From: Lepidurus packardi
Lineage: Eukaryota > Arthropoda > Branchiopoda > Notostraca > Triopsidae
Reading direction: 5' to 3'
DNA: 64,000 nucleotides
Assembly (NCBI GenBank): GCA_023053545.1
Contig: JAKZAN010000004.1
Span: 12,065,235 to 12,129,234 of the forward strand
The notes under the pieces were generated by a model, which was not told where the DNA came from, did no database searches, and saw only the letters and a list, made by a program, of their open reading frames with translations. Both the position numbers and the translations under genes were made by a program. Of the stretch, positions 11,638 to 23,150 are shown piece by piece; position 1 is the stretch's first letter, and every line of letters begins with the position of its first letter.

Positions 11638-12053
11638 GTTGGCTCATCGTACCTGCGTCTTTGAAAAAAAACTTGTGTCTTTAATAACTTTGCGAAAAAA
11701 AAAATAAAAAAAAATTTAACCTAGACTGAATTAATCCAATTTTTCTCGTTTTCCAAAGCGCTTTTAGGGAATAGAAACGCCCAAAGTTATTTTCCAAAAT
11801 AAGTCTACTTGTCCCACTAAAGCACGACTAGTACATAGTACAAAAGACGAAAACCCTTTGAAACGTCAACAAGATTAAACAATTACTTTACGAACATGAC
11901 CTTCATTTGAATTTAAAAAAAAATGAAGAAAATTGAATCATTGAATTAAGTTTTTGCATTCCTAGAAATCACATGATTGTTTGTCCTGACCATTTAAGCC
12001 TTGACGCAGTTGGAAAGAGAAACGAAAGGAGCCCAAAAAGGACACCCGAAGTC
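11638..12053. other. convergent spacer PPM1G / DGAT1
   Basis: These are the 3' flanks of two genes ending towards each other. AATAAA-like signals are present (AAAATAAAAAAAAA near 11700). No coding potential was noticed. Confidence 0.4.
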
Positions 12054-14282
12054 TCACATTTGGCCAAATTGTTGCAGCAAATGGGGCCCAAAGTGCGCAA
12101 TGACGAAATCGTGGTAGTACATCATGATGCAAAGGGGCTGGCCCAAGATTAAGGACATCCACATAAGCAAATTGCCCCAACGCGGCCCCAAACGTCGCTC
12201 TGCCCACTGCGAAATCATAGAAAGCGGCAACTGGGCCATCATGCCCGTAAACGCCCACACTTTCCACATCCTCAGAGGCACGGAGAGCAGAAACTCGTGG
12301 AAAAAGGCAGAAAGAAAGAAAACGGCTAGTCCGGCGATGGTTTTACCATAGCCGCGCCTAAGTATTGGCATGTACAAGTGCCTAAAAACGACAATAGTTT
12401 GATTAGAAACATCAAGAACGGATATAAAAGTCATAAAAGGGACCAACCGGACGGCCCAACGATGAGCAGGCATGTTCCACGACCGCCAAAAGACGTCCAA
12501 GTTATTGGCATTCCACCAATCCAAGTAAAACTCGCGATCGGCGAACCGGAAGACTTCGCCCAGCAAGTTTAGGAACGAGTGGAAGAACAAGTAGAACCAA
12601 ATGAGCCAAATGAGGTGATTGGGCACTGCGAGCTTCAGTAAACGCTCCGTGGCGGGGATTACTTCCATTTTCTAAAGAAAAGGATACGATTCTATCGTGT
12701 TTCGAGCTCGAAATGCGTGTTAAATTATTCGTGAATTCGTTTCAAGGAAGAAATTACCGAGAAAGGAATAAGCGAGTTCTTCACACTCGGGATAATCCAT
12801 TGCTGGAACAATCCCAAGACCACTTGAAAACCAATTACGGTTTCGACAATGCGTTTTACTAAGAATCGCTTGCGGATACGGGCAGTACGAGGGAAATTGA
12901 GCTCATAGCACAACGTGGGGAGAAACATGAAGGAGTAGATGTCTTTAACATTCAAATTGTGGGGGTAATTCAGAACCGTAGGCTTGCTTTCCAACGCCAG
13001 TTCTAAGGAAAACAAGATTGAATACTAGTCAAGCTGAAATTCCTGCAAAATTGTATCATTTTTACTTTGGATGGGCTGGTGGAAGGAAAAGGATCGACGC
13101 CGAGCATGTTTGGTTTGCTTTTGGCCGCGTTCTAACCGGCACCAGTACTGGACGTGTATGTAAGACCATAATTTGAGGAAAACGATGGTATAAACCATAC
13201 AGGCAGTCGTAGCGCCCACTATTCAATGAAATAAAAGGTTAAAATAACATAAAAAATTGAAAACGGGAGTTTACCAAGTCCAAAACGGTTCTTTCGCCAG
13301 TTGATGACAACAATGGGAAGGCAAATGACATGAACTAAGTTGAACACGTGGGCGTAGAGTGCACGACGACAAGAAATTCGATCCTAAAATACAATTTAGA
13401 ATAATTTATCATTTTTTTGGGTAGCATTACATTGGCTAAAGCCTTTTCCAGCCATAACGTAAACAAGATAGGAACGTTGAGGTCTAGATACGGAAATATT
13501 AGATGACTTTTTTTTTAGTTTAATTTTTTCTTTACATAAGACGAGCAGTAGAGTTGGATATTCTTGTTGGAGCTCTAGACTTCCGCCGTTGAGTACGATA
13601 AGCCATTGTAAGGGATCCACGCGAATGCCATACCTAGCAAAAGATGGGAAATTGATAAATTAAGGACCTTATCTTTAAACAATGAATGTAGTAAGCTCTT
13701 CAAATATCAGTTCGGCTAGTATGCGTCCAACACGCAGCGTAAATATTGGCTTATCATATCTGAAGGCCAAAAAAACACTGATAATATTACATAGAAGAAT
13801 AGAATGGATAAAAAGTTGAGGATAAGATTTGATTAAACTGGAGGTTCAAGACAATATTTACTTAAGGAAGTTTTCTAAAAATAGTCGTACTCCTCCGACT
13901 AGGAGAAGTAAAAAGGCCCAATTCACAAAACCGGTGAAATTGTCGAAATTAGAAGTCCAGGAAAATAACGAATCCCTCGGTCGGTGGCACCTAAAATACC
14001 ACAATATAAAAACTTAAGAAGAAGCGATAAAGAAAAGAAACGAATAAGGAAATCTTGTGGTTACGGTTTGTCGGGTTGGGAACTCCTAGCCTTGGCTTCT
14101 TCCTGAGAAATTTGCTCGGCTCGGCCTACTGATTTTGTTCTCCTTAAACGAAGGCCTTTGTCTTCATTACGCGGTTCGGTCTTTATTAGAATTCCTTCCT
14201 CGTTTTCATGGCTGTCTGAATGCTTTAATTCCTGTTCCATTCCTAAGAAAATCGGTATTTTATTTCTTTGATGATTACTCAT
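12054..14282 (-). CDS. DGAT1: diacylglycerol O-acyltransferase 1 (MBOAT family)
   Basis: Nine exons: 14282-14065, 13990-13862, 13633-13536, 13483-13431, 13383-13275, 13218-13066, 13002-12758, 12671-12448 and 12381-12054, encoding 518 residues. The N terminus is polar and cytosolic, then CHRPRDSLFSWTSNFDNFTG matches the DGAT1 entry to the first membrane helix. Family marks are LRLFLENFLKYGI-type helix 1, FLKLWSYIHVQYWCR, PTLCYELNFPRTARIRKRF, REFYLDWWN (the FYxDWWN motif, about residue 385) and the MBOAT histidine in SAFFHEFL (about 438). It makes triacylglycerol from diacylglycerol and acyl-CoA in the ER. The gene diverges from CDKAL1 and converges on PPM1G. Confidence 0.95.
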
Positions 14283-14758
14283 TTGATTTGAAGTTCAAAT
14301 ACATTTAAGGTTAAAGATATGGAAAGAAAAAGATATATAAAGAAAGATACTGTATTAGGAAAAAGCTATCCTAACTTACCTGTTTTTTTCGGTTCAGCGA
14401 ATACACAAGATGGACTGCTTTCGGCAAAATCATTTAAAAGTAACTGCTCATCCTGTTGTTGTTTTCCACGAATTACAGGTAACGTTCGTTAAAAACACGG
14501 CTCACGTGGGTTCCAGCTTTCGCTCGCTCTTCACAAGACAGCGAACAGCAATCTCGTCTTCTCGTTCGCGTCTTACAATTAACGAATTGAAAATACAAAC
14601 TTCGGCTTGGATCGCAAGGCATATTGCGAACCACGGCGATTTCCCTACTGCCATTCGTGGTTTTGTTTGTTTACTTTTTTGCGATTTCGCGTTGGGAGTT
14701 TCATTTCTATAGTTTCATTTCTATAGTTTAAGTAACCTCTAGTTCTCACTTTATAATA
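14283..14758. promoter_or_regulatory. divergent promoter region DGAT1 / CDKAL1
   Basis: The 476 bp between the start codons hold a consensus donor on the minus strand (GTAAGTTAGG, about 14379-14370), which could begin a DGAT1 5'UTR intron. Just left of the CDKAL1 start a short direct duplication, AGTTTCATTTCTAT, occurs at about 14698 and 14713. An open frame at 14410-14712 has no recognisable protein features and is treated as chance. Confidence 0.4.
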
Positions 14759-17108
14759 ATGCCAGTTTCATGTGAAGATGTCTGCGAAGATATTGAAGAC
14801 GTGGGGAACGGAAAATACGATACCGAACGTTTAAACGTGCGCAGTCATTCAATCGTACCTCGGCCACGCTTGACCAGCAAGAAAAGTAAAGGGAAAGCTA
14901 ATCAAAGTCGGTTTTCAACAGATTTCCTCGACTCCCAAGCTTCAAAAAACGATACTGTAAAAGCAGACAGCATTATTCCTGGTACCCAGAAGGTCTACGT
15001 GAAAACATGGGGCTGCGCTCACAACAATTCTGATTCAGAATACATGGCGGGACAGTTAGCTGCCTACGGCTATACCATTACAGGTAAAATCTCAAAATTC
15101 TCAAAAAATGTTTAATTATCACATATATTCACACCTTAGATGAGAAGGAAGAAGCTGATCTGTGGTTACTAAACAGTTGCACCGTCAAAACCCCTGCTGA
15201 GGATCATTTCAAGTAAAAAAGAGCCAAAAAAATTAAAATAATTCTTATTTTATTAGAAATGAAATCGAAATGGGCAAAAACCAAGGGAAATATGTAGTAG
15301 TAGCCGGCTGCGTGTCGCAAGGAGCCCCTCGCACTGATTTCCTCAAGGGTTTGAGCATAATCGGCGTCCAGCAAATCGATCGCGTCGTTGAAGTCGTTGA
15401 AGAGACTCTAAAAGGTCGAAATTCCTCTAGTGTCTCCTTTTTGTTATACAATCTTCGGTTTCTTTGGATATTGTAGGTCATTCGGTGCGTTTACTGGGCT
15501 CTAAAAAGGCCGAAGGCAAAAAACAAGGTGGAGCTTCGTTATTGCTTCCCAAAGTTCGCAAAAATCCTTTGGTCGAAATCATACCAATCAACACCGGTTG
15601 CCTGAATCAGTGCACTTATTGCAAAACCAAGCACGCCCGAGGCGAATTAGGCAGCTATCCGCCAGGTTAGTTCCTTATTATGCTATTAACGCCTGAAATT
15701 CAAAGAACGTTTAATTTTTATTCCATTAATTTTATTCTTTAATTACTTTTTATTCAACGAATCTTGTTTTCGTAGAGGAAATTGTGGCGAGAGCTCAGCA
15801 ATCCTTTGCCGAAGGAGTAGTAGAGTTATGGTTGACTTCAGAAGACACGGGAGCATACGGAAGGGACATTGGAACGAATTTACCGGAATTATTAAGACAG
15901 TTAGTTTTGGAAATCCCTGAAGGATGCATGCTTCGATTAGGAATGACCAATCCGCCTTACATTTTGGAACATCTAGAAGTAACTACCACTTTAAATAATA
16001 CAAACAAAATATTACGAAAAGAAAGTTTGCTTCTAGAAAACAAATTTTTGATAATTCATAAATGAGAAAGATCATTAATAACGTTTTTTTGGCGTAGGCG
16101 ATCGCGGAAGTGCTAAATCACCCACGGGTTTATGCGTTCTTACATCTGCCGGTGCAATCGGGCTCGGATTCAGTCCTAAACGAGATGAAACGTGAATATA
16201 ACGTGCAAGAATTCTCAGACGTGGTAGAATTTCTACGAAAACAGTAAAGAATCTCCACTTAGGATGGGAAACTAATAGACTGTAGTGATTGTTTCTTAGA
16301 GTGGAGGGGATTTCTATAGCTACGGATATCATATGTGGTTTTCCTACAGAAACCGAGCAGGATTTCGAGGAAACGTTGGAATTGTGCAGAAAATATGAGT
16401 TTCCTAGCTTGTTTATCAACCAGTTTTTCCCTCGCCCGGGTACTCCTGCTGCCAAAATGCCCCGCGTTCCTACCCAAGCGGTAAAAAGAACAATTCTTGT
16501 CTTTCAGAAACGAATTACGCTGTAAATTCTGTCCATTTAGGTGAAACTGAGGACGAAAAAGTTGTCGGAATTCTTTAAATCCTATCTTCCTTACGAGGAT
16601 CAGTTGGGATTAGTTCAAACCGTCTTGGTCACCGAGATTTCCCACGATAAAAAGTACTACGTGGGACATAATAAATCGTACATTCAAGTAATATAAAATT
16701 AAGTAATATAAACTAAAAAAAACTGTTCTTGTTTTAGTCATTTAGTCAAATGTCGAGTCATTTAGTCAAATGTCTAGTCATTTAGTCAAATGTCTAGTCA
16801 TTTAGTCAAATGAATTGAGTTTTTTTTTATAGGTGTTGGTCCCAATGCGAGAAGAATTTATGGGGAAGATGGTGCAAGTTCGTATCGTAGCCACGAGCAA
16901 GTTTTCACTCATGGGAGAGCCTCTAACCGACTCCAATCCTGTTCGTCCTGCTGTTCCCGCTCCGTTAACTCGCGGTGCTGTATCAGGAGTTGCGACTACA
17001 CAGTTAGAAGCTTCTGCCACGCCTTCGTGGGCGTGGTTAGGCGTAGGGATAACAGCGGTTGTGTTAACGCGTGTGGGTTGGATCTGGTGGAGATTGCAAC
17101 GTTCCTAA
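14759..17108 (+). CDS. CDKAL1: CDKAL1, tRNA-A37 methylthiotransferase
   Basis: Nine exons (14759-15083, 15140-15212, 15257-15414, 15477-15665, 15776-15978, 16098-16243, 16300-16480, 16541-16687, 16833-17108) encode 565 residues (human 579). The MTTase N-terminal domain has [20 protein letters not shown] and GCVSQ, whose three cysteines hold the auxiliary Fe-S cluster. The radical-SAM motif is [15 protein letters not shown]. Next come [27 protein letters not shown] and a TRAM domain ([20 protein letters not shown]). A single hydrophobic C-terminal helix ([18 protein letters not shown]) is the expected ER tail anchor. The enzyme converts t6A to ms2t6A at position 37 of tRNA-Lys(UUU). Confidence 0.97.
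16733..16812. repeat. 20-bp tandem repeat in the last CDKAL1 intron
   Basis: Four near-identical units of TCATTTAGTCAAATGTCTAG lie between the donor at 16688 and the acceptor ending 16832. The first unit differs by one base (TCGAG). Confidence 0.9.
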
Positions 17109-17809
17109 TATCATACAAAATACACGTTATTTCACCCATAAATCAGTTTTGTACACGTGAGAAGGTGACGCGCAGGCGCTAATTTGGCACTGAGTGTATA
17201 TAAAGAGCGCATGTCTGTTGGAGACGTGAGGGTTTGGTCGCTCGCTCAGATCTCCTGAGTATTGTGGGACTTGTGAAGATGCAAAGAACGCAACGAAGTT
17301 TTTAACAGTTTAAAAAACATTGTGATTTACCTTATTACCTAGCTAGTAATATGTTAAGAATGTCCTCAGGCAGAGGAATGTGATTCATGTAGTGTTTACT
17401 TGTAAGGTAAATTTTCTTTCTATGGTTTTATTAAATGAAAAGTTTGTTCCACGTTGAGAGATGTCAAGCAAGGTTCGATGTCTACGTGCCACTACTCACA
17501 GGAAATTAGCGAACTATCTTTCTATCTAATAATGTAATCATAACTTCGTACATGTCAATAACGTGGAAGAAATCTTGAAATCTTGATACAGAACAATTTA
17601 ACAGTTCTTTTGTGTTATTTTCAATTTTGTTATATGTATTTGAACTAATTAAAATGTGTATTTTTTTAGAAGTGGTAACTAGTCAATGGTAGTGGGTTCT
17701 CTCTTCTATTGGTGGCGGATTTCCCTAATTTTGCGAATTTAAACGAATTAAACCTGTACTAACGAAGAAAATATACAAAAGCAGCGAAGCTTGCGAACAC
17801 GTACACTAG
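17109..17809 (+). promoter_or_regulatory. promoter and probable 5'UTR intron of the zinc-finger gene
   Basis: A good TATA box, TATATAAAG, lies at 17197-17205. A GC-rich start region follows at about 17225-17290. GTAAATTTTC after TTACTTGTAAG at about 17406 looks like a donor, and TTTTTTTAG at about 17662-17670 like its acceptor, implying a 5'UTR intron of roughly 265 bp. The arrangement is inferred from splice-like signals only. Confidence 0.45.
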
Positions 17810-19456
17810 ATGGCAGAGCTAAAGAGGCTGCGCCCGGGGCGACCAATAAGGTTGACGACCGTAAAGGCTGCTGCCCCGCCATCGCTTGAAATTTCAATTG
17901 CTACTAGGAAAAATACTTGCGAAACATGCGGAAAGGCTTTTGTCACGCGCTCGGATTTAAGGAAACATACCCGTGTTCATACTGGGGAAAAACCGTTTGT
18001 ATGCCAAGTATGCGGACAAGCTTTTGCGCAGATTGGCACGTTTAAAGGACACCTAAGTCGCCATACTGGAGTCAAACCATTTTCGTGCAAGGAATGCGGG
18101 AAAGCTTTTGCGGTGAAACAACGGCTTGTCGTACATATAAGGTAAATGAAATTAAATAGTATGAAAATGTAATAACCTAAAATAAAAACAAAATAAAACA
18201 AATTAAACCATATCTGTATTCCTAGAACGCATACTGGAGAAAAGCCGTACATTTGCGGTACATGCAAGAAAAGTTTCGCACGCGGAGGACAATTATTACA
18301 ACACGAACGCATCCATACAGGTTTGAAGCCTTACGGATGCCCCGAGCCTGCTTGCCAACGCCGATTTAGTTGTTCTACAAACTTAAAAATGCATCTAAGG
18401 CGCCACAGGTGTGATTATATACATTTGAAAGGAAAGGGGTTAATTAGTCCTTTTAGTGGGGAGAAGAGCTACACGTGTCCCATTCCTGGTTGTAAGAAAG
18501 CCTTTTCTCGGAGTGACGGGCTCCGGAAGCACATTTCTGGAGTACATGGAAACGTGAAACCGTTTCACTGCACCATTTGCAAGAAATCGTTCAAGGGCCA
18601 TTTCTTACAACACTTACGGACGCATTCAGAGGAGAAACCTTTTCGTTGTGATACGTGCGGCCACACGTTCGCCCAAAGATCCCAACTCAAAGTTCACCTG
18701 CGCACTCATACAGGCGAAAGACCTTATGCGTGCAAAATCTGCAGAACAGCCTTTTCGCATTCCACTGCCTTAAAGCTTCACACGAGGTAAACCTTTCGTT
18801 TAATAACTAGTGCTAATTTCGTTTAATAACTATGCTCTCCCTATTTTATTTTGTTTTGTATTCCTGCTAGGTTACATACTGGAGAGAAACCGTTCCACTG
18901 CCAATTATGTCCTTCAACCTTCCTCCAATTACCGCATTTGAAGAAACATATGCGTTGCGTGCACAAACGGGACAAACCATATCTGTGCTTGCCCTGCGAC
19001 GAGTATTTTTATACGAAAAACGAACTGGTGGCACACGAAGCGGACCATAGTGTAGCAAGTGCAGTAGAAATAGAAGAAGAAAAAGAAGGAAAGGAGGAAA
19101 AAGGCGCTTCTTTCGCACTACCCAATGGGAAGATTATACCCTTGAAGCGGATGAATCCAATCATGTCCACTGAACGGATGAGAATGCTACTCGCGATACT
19201 GCTCAAACGGATTTCCACGCCTGCGCGGTTACAACAGTTGGGCTACGGATCCAAGCTTATCGATTTGGTGCTGGAAGAATCGATCGAATCTTCCGGGAGA
19301 GTACCCGTAGGGCTTGAAGACGGATTTACGCCAGAAGAAGCGTTGAGGAAGAATGTGGAGATTTTGCTAGAATGGACTATACCGTCAGAGTATTTGGAGA
19401 ATTTTAAGCGAGAGAACAAATCCATGGAAGATATTTTGGAAGAATTGGCTTCCTAA
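17810..19456 (+). CDS. C2H2 zinc-finger protein with eleven fingers and a helical C-terminal domain
   Basis: Four exons (17810-18141, 18226-18408, 18457-18786, 18871-19456) encode 476 residues. Eleven C2H2 fingers run from CETCGKAF to CLPCDEYF, mostly with TGEKP-type linkers, so sequence-specific DNA binding is expected. Fingers 5 and 6 have the longer CPEPAC and CPIPGC spacing seen in TFIIIA/GLI-like fingers. Intron 2 is only 48 bp, a multiple of three, and lacks a stop. It was called an intron because removing it restores the linker RHSGEKSYTC. After an acidic hinge the last 110 residues (from MSTERMRMLL) look helical and not finger-like; they include LQQLGYGSKLIDLVLEE and NVEILLEWTIPSEYL. 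I cannot assign an orthologue. Confidence 0.92.
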
Positions 19457-20049
19457 GATCGTGTCGACATATTGATTCATTTTACCGGAGATATTATAGA
19501 AAATGTTTTTATTAAATGAATTAGAAAATGCTTTTATTAAGAGAAAAGAAGTTTCCCTTCTGGTTAAGATCAAGTTTTCTTTCAATTTACTATTCATAAT
19601 TTAGTCTCTTTTTTTTATTAAGCTAGTCGTTGTGCCAAAGCTGAATTAAGCTAACAAGCCGTAAGAGTACTGAAGATCAATTGTCTTTCTCATTCATATG
19701 AAAGACGAATTTAGAATTCAGGTTGTCGGCTGCCTCTGTTGTTTATTTTTTGTCCTATTTCGTGTAATAAAAGCTCAAGAAGTTTGTTGATTGGCTACAT
19801 CTTGAATTAAGAACACCTTTTGGAAAGACATAAGGTTCTTTATTCATTTTCTTCCGTTGAGTTTGCGTTTGAAATTGCAAACATACGCCACCTATGGCAC
19901 GAAATATATACTATTCATTTTTTGGCCATCTTTCTTTGCATTTTACAACTTTGTCTGGATCCCCGACGTGGTGCAAGGTAGATTTGCAAAATATATTTGC
20001 TTATTTGGGGTTAAAGTAGGTGCTTTTGGTGTCTTTAAGCGGTTAAGTT
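19457..20049. other. spacer between the zinc-finger gene and ECI2
   Basis: The left part contains the 3' end of the zinc-finger gene, with TATTAAATGAATTAG and a repeat of TTTTATTAA at 19510-19540. A hydrophobic open stretch at 19857-20078 lacks an ATG start and has no recognisable family, so it is not called a gene. It may hold the ECI2 promoter or 5'UTR. Confidence 0.35.
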
Positions 20050-21674
20050 ATGTATCTTTCGCGTTATTTACTACGTAGCCAACGTTTAGTTCAGCGATCT
20101 GTTGCCGATCTTTCAGTTTCGGGGCAAACGTAAGCGTTTTTTTTCCTCGCTAAATTACAAACTACAAAAGAATTGAGTGAAGCCCATGTGAACTATATTT
20201 GTTATTATTAAAATAGGTATCAGAAGCCTATTGGAGTTTCTGCAGGTTCGCAACCCTTTACAACCACATCCCATAACATGGCTTCCGTTCAAGAGTTCGA
20301 GTCTGCCAAGACTCGATTAAACTCCCTCAAAGAAGCTCCGGATAACTCTGTCAAGCTTGAAATCTACGGGTTATTCAAACAAGCCACCGTAGGGCCTGTC
20401 AATAGCAAACGCCCTGGTATGACCGACTTTGTTGGCAGAGCTAAATGGGACGCTTGGAACGGACTAGGAAGCATCCCACAAGTAAACTTCTTATTATAAT
20501 TGCAAGTTAATCTTCTAGGTCTCAATCTCTACTAATTCTGTCTCAAATCTTGCTGTAGGAAGAAGCCCGAGCTCGCTACGTCAAGCTAATTAATGAATTA
20601 GCTGGAGCAGACGCAGCTGAACAACCACAAACGAACATGGCCGAAGGCGTAATTAAACAATATGTAGGATTGGAAGTCTCCCAACAAGGAAAACTACGCG
20701 TTCTCAAGTACAACCGTCCAGAAAAGAAGAACGCCATTCTTATACAAGTAAAGTCTATATCTGTGTATAGATTTCTTCCATTTTCTATTATGTTTCTAAA
20801 TTTTCTCCTTTGTCTTTAGACTTATACTGACATTGCGAACGAACTGAAAGCTGCAGCCGACGATCCGAGCGTGACTTTAGTAGCCATGACTGGCGCAGGC
20901 GATTTTTTCTGCAGTGGAAATGACCTCAGCAATTTGACCTCGTTCAAGGGCAATTCGCCTGAAGAAATGGCTGCAAACGGAGGCAAAATTCTTTTGTAAA
21001 TACCCCAAATCCCTTTCAACATACCATAATTCCTAACTCCGTTTTTTCTCTTTTTTTTCCAGAAACTTCGTGGCAGCTTTCATAGATTTCCCCAAACCTT
21101 TGGTGGCAGTAGTGAATGGCCCTGCGGTGGGCATCTCGGTGACCACTCTGGGCATGATGGAAGGTGTTTATGCATCAGATAGAGCCACTTTCAACACGCC
21201 CTTTTCCGCCTTGGGCCAGTCCCCAGAAGCTTGCTCGACCGTTACCTTTCCCCGTATCTTGGGACCTTTAAGAGCCCCCGAATTGCTACTTTTCAACCAG
21301 AAATACTCTGCCCAAGAAGCTGCGGATAAAGGATTGGTCACAAAAGTGTTCCCTGATGCCGTTTTGCAGAAAGAAGTGTGGCCCATGCTCCAAGAATGGT
21401 CCGAGTTGCCCGTCAAGGTAAAAACCTCCATTTCCCTTAGCTACTTTCTATGAAAAACCTTATTTTCGGTTAATTATTCATAATGTGGTTTATTGTCTAT
21501 TGTTTTCAGTCGCTGGTATACGCCAAAGCCTTGAGTCGCACTGACGCCGACAAAGCTGTATTACATCAAGCTAACGCAGCAGAAGTGGACCGCCTTGTGG
21601 AACGATGGTTATCCGAAGATTGCCGTAACGCATTAATGAAGTTCTTTTCACGTGAAAAGAAAGCAAAACTGTAA
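20050..21674 (+). CDS. ECI2: enoyl-CoA delta isomerase 2 (ACBP domain plus crotonase fold)
   Basis: Six exons (20050-20129, 20217-20481, 20559-20747, 20820-20995, 21063-21417, 21510-21674) encode 409 residues. The first exon supplies an Arg/Leu/Ser-rich, acid-poor leader ([17 protein letters not shown]) typical of mitochondrial import. An internal ATG at 20278 would drop it. An acyl-CoA-binding domain follows ([31 protein letters not shown]). The crotonase domain has [37 protein letters not shown] and [12 protein letters not shown]. The C terminus is AKL, a classical PTS1 peroxisome signal. The enzyme shifts 3-enoyl-CoA to 2-trans-enoyl-CoA in unsaturated fatty-acid oxidation. Confidence 0.95.
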
Positions 21675-23150
21675 AAAAAAACAACAAGACAACTAGCTGA
21701 GGGGTGGAACCAAGATATATCAATGCAATAATGAATTTTTAGTAAGGGACTATTCAATACAGACAATATAAGCTCGCGTGCGTCGTGCGTCATTCCGTGT
21801 ACCTCTTTTTGGCTCTAGGATTCTACTTATAACCTGTTTTATCGACATTGCGGTCTTTGTGCCGTAGTTAGAATGACCCTTGACCTCTTTGTGGGGGGAA
21901 ATAGCCTTACTTGACGAAGTAAGAAGGGTTAGAATGGCCACGTGAGCGCTCATCGCAGCGCCTCTTTTGCTACAATTACGTCCAAAACGTCAATCTTGGT
22001 CAGTGTCCTTGTGTCCGCGAGTGCCTTAACGTTGCGTGCAGGAAGTTTGTCTCCAAACTCGGAAAAAAAGGTTTATTTCTTTAGCATTTCAACAATGAAG
22101 GTTGTCCTGTAAGCTTGGGTATTGGTTTAGGGTCCTTGGCCTTCTTTTCTTTTTATTGTGGTACAGTTTCAGTTTTCTTTGTTGCAGAGTACAGTATTTC
22201 CTAATGTCGATGACAGTGTGGTAACTTTCTTTGTTAGCCTTTGGGGGAAAATCCCATGCGGCAGGGAAAGGAAGTGACGTGATTTGCTGTTGAAAGCCAG
22301 CGAAAGTCAGGCAGATCCGAACGTGTCTCGCATGACAAGAATTCTATTAACGATAACAACAAGAGAGCTAAAGTAAGAAACGTTTTATACTGTGCACAAG
22401 GTTCAAAGTCAGTAGTTCGATTGGCGGAAGCTCGTAACAAATACCAGTCATTCGGTTTGTGCTGTCCAGGTTAGGTCGTTGCTATAGTGACGCCGTTTCC
22501 CGTTACTAGACAAGAAGTCCGCTCGAGAAACGTTTTTTTGTGCCTTTTTGGGTTCTTTTTCCGATGGTGAGTTGCGGGTATTTGTGTTGGTAAATGCGGG
22601 CACGCAAAGGCCAGGACCAGCATGAGGGGGTAAGAAGTGTATTTAGTTTTCACACATCTAGCAAATGTACTGGGGTTTTATTTTTTTATTACAGCTTTTG
22701 CTTGCATACGTAAAGAATTAACGCAATGATCGGTTATGTTTAGAATTAGTTTAGCCCCTTGTTAGCGAATGTTAATAGTGGCGGATTGTGTAATTAGTGT
22801 TGTTAAATTAGTGATCGTGGCTGACTAATCTATAGGAAATTCACTCGATAAATAGCGAAGGTTTTTATTAGGGATTTTTATTTTTATTCAGGGATTTCAA
22901 CACAAATTGTTAAATAGTTGCCAAGGCATAATTCTTCCAAAGAAGCCGACACGCCATTTTTTGTTAATATTTAATAACGTAGATTTAAGCAACAAAAGGC
23001 GAGCTGTCGTGTGTGGGTCTTTTGAAGTGAGTGCTAGACGTTATTTCTTGAGTGACTTTCCCCTTTTTAAAGTGGTGATGGACCCTTTTTTGCAGTAATT
23101 AAGGGCTGGTCATTTTTGGCGGGATTAAAAGCGTCAGTTAAGACGCCATT
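21675..23150. other. gene-poor spacer, probably containing the SLC44 5' region
   Basis: About 1.5 kb without a supported gene. ATGAAGGTTGTCCT followed by a GTAAGC donor occurs at 22094-22112. The next good acceptor (TTGTTGCAG at about 22187) leads quickly to a stop, so this is more likely a 5'UTR exon or micro-ORF than a gene. Sequence near the right end is T-rich and compatible with a promoter. Confidence 0.35.

Noticed and set aside
19857-20078. Hydrophobic frame upstream of ECI2
   Set aside because: No ATG start, overlaps ECI2 exon 1 in another frame, no family.
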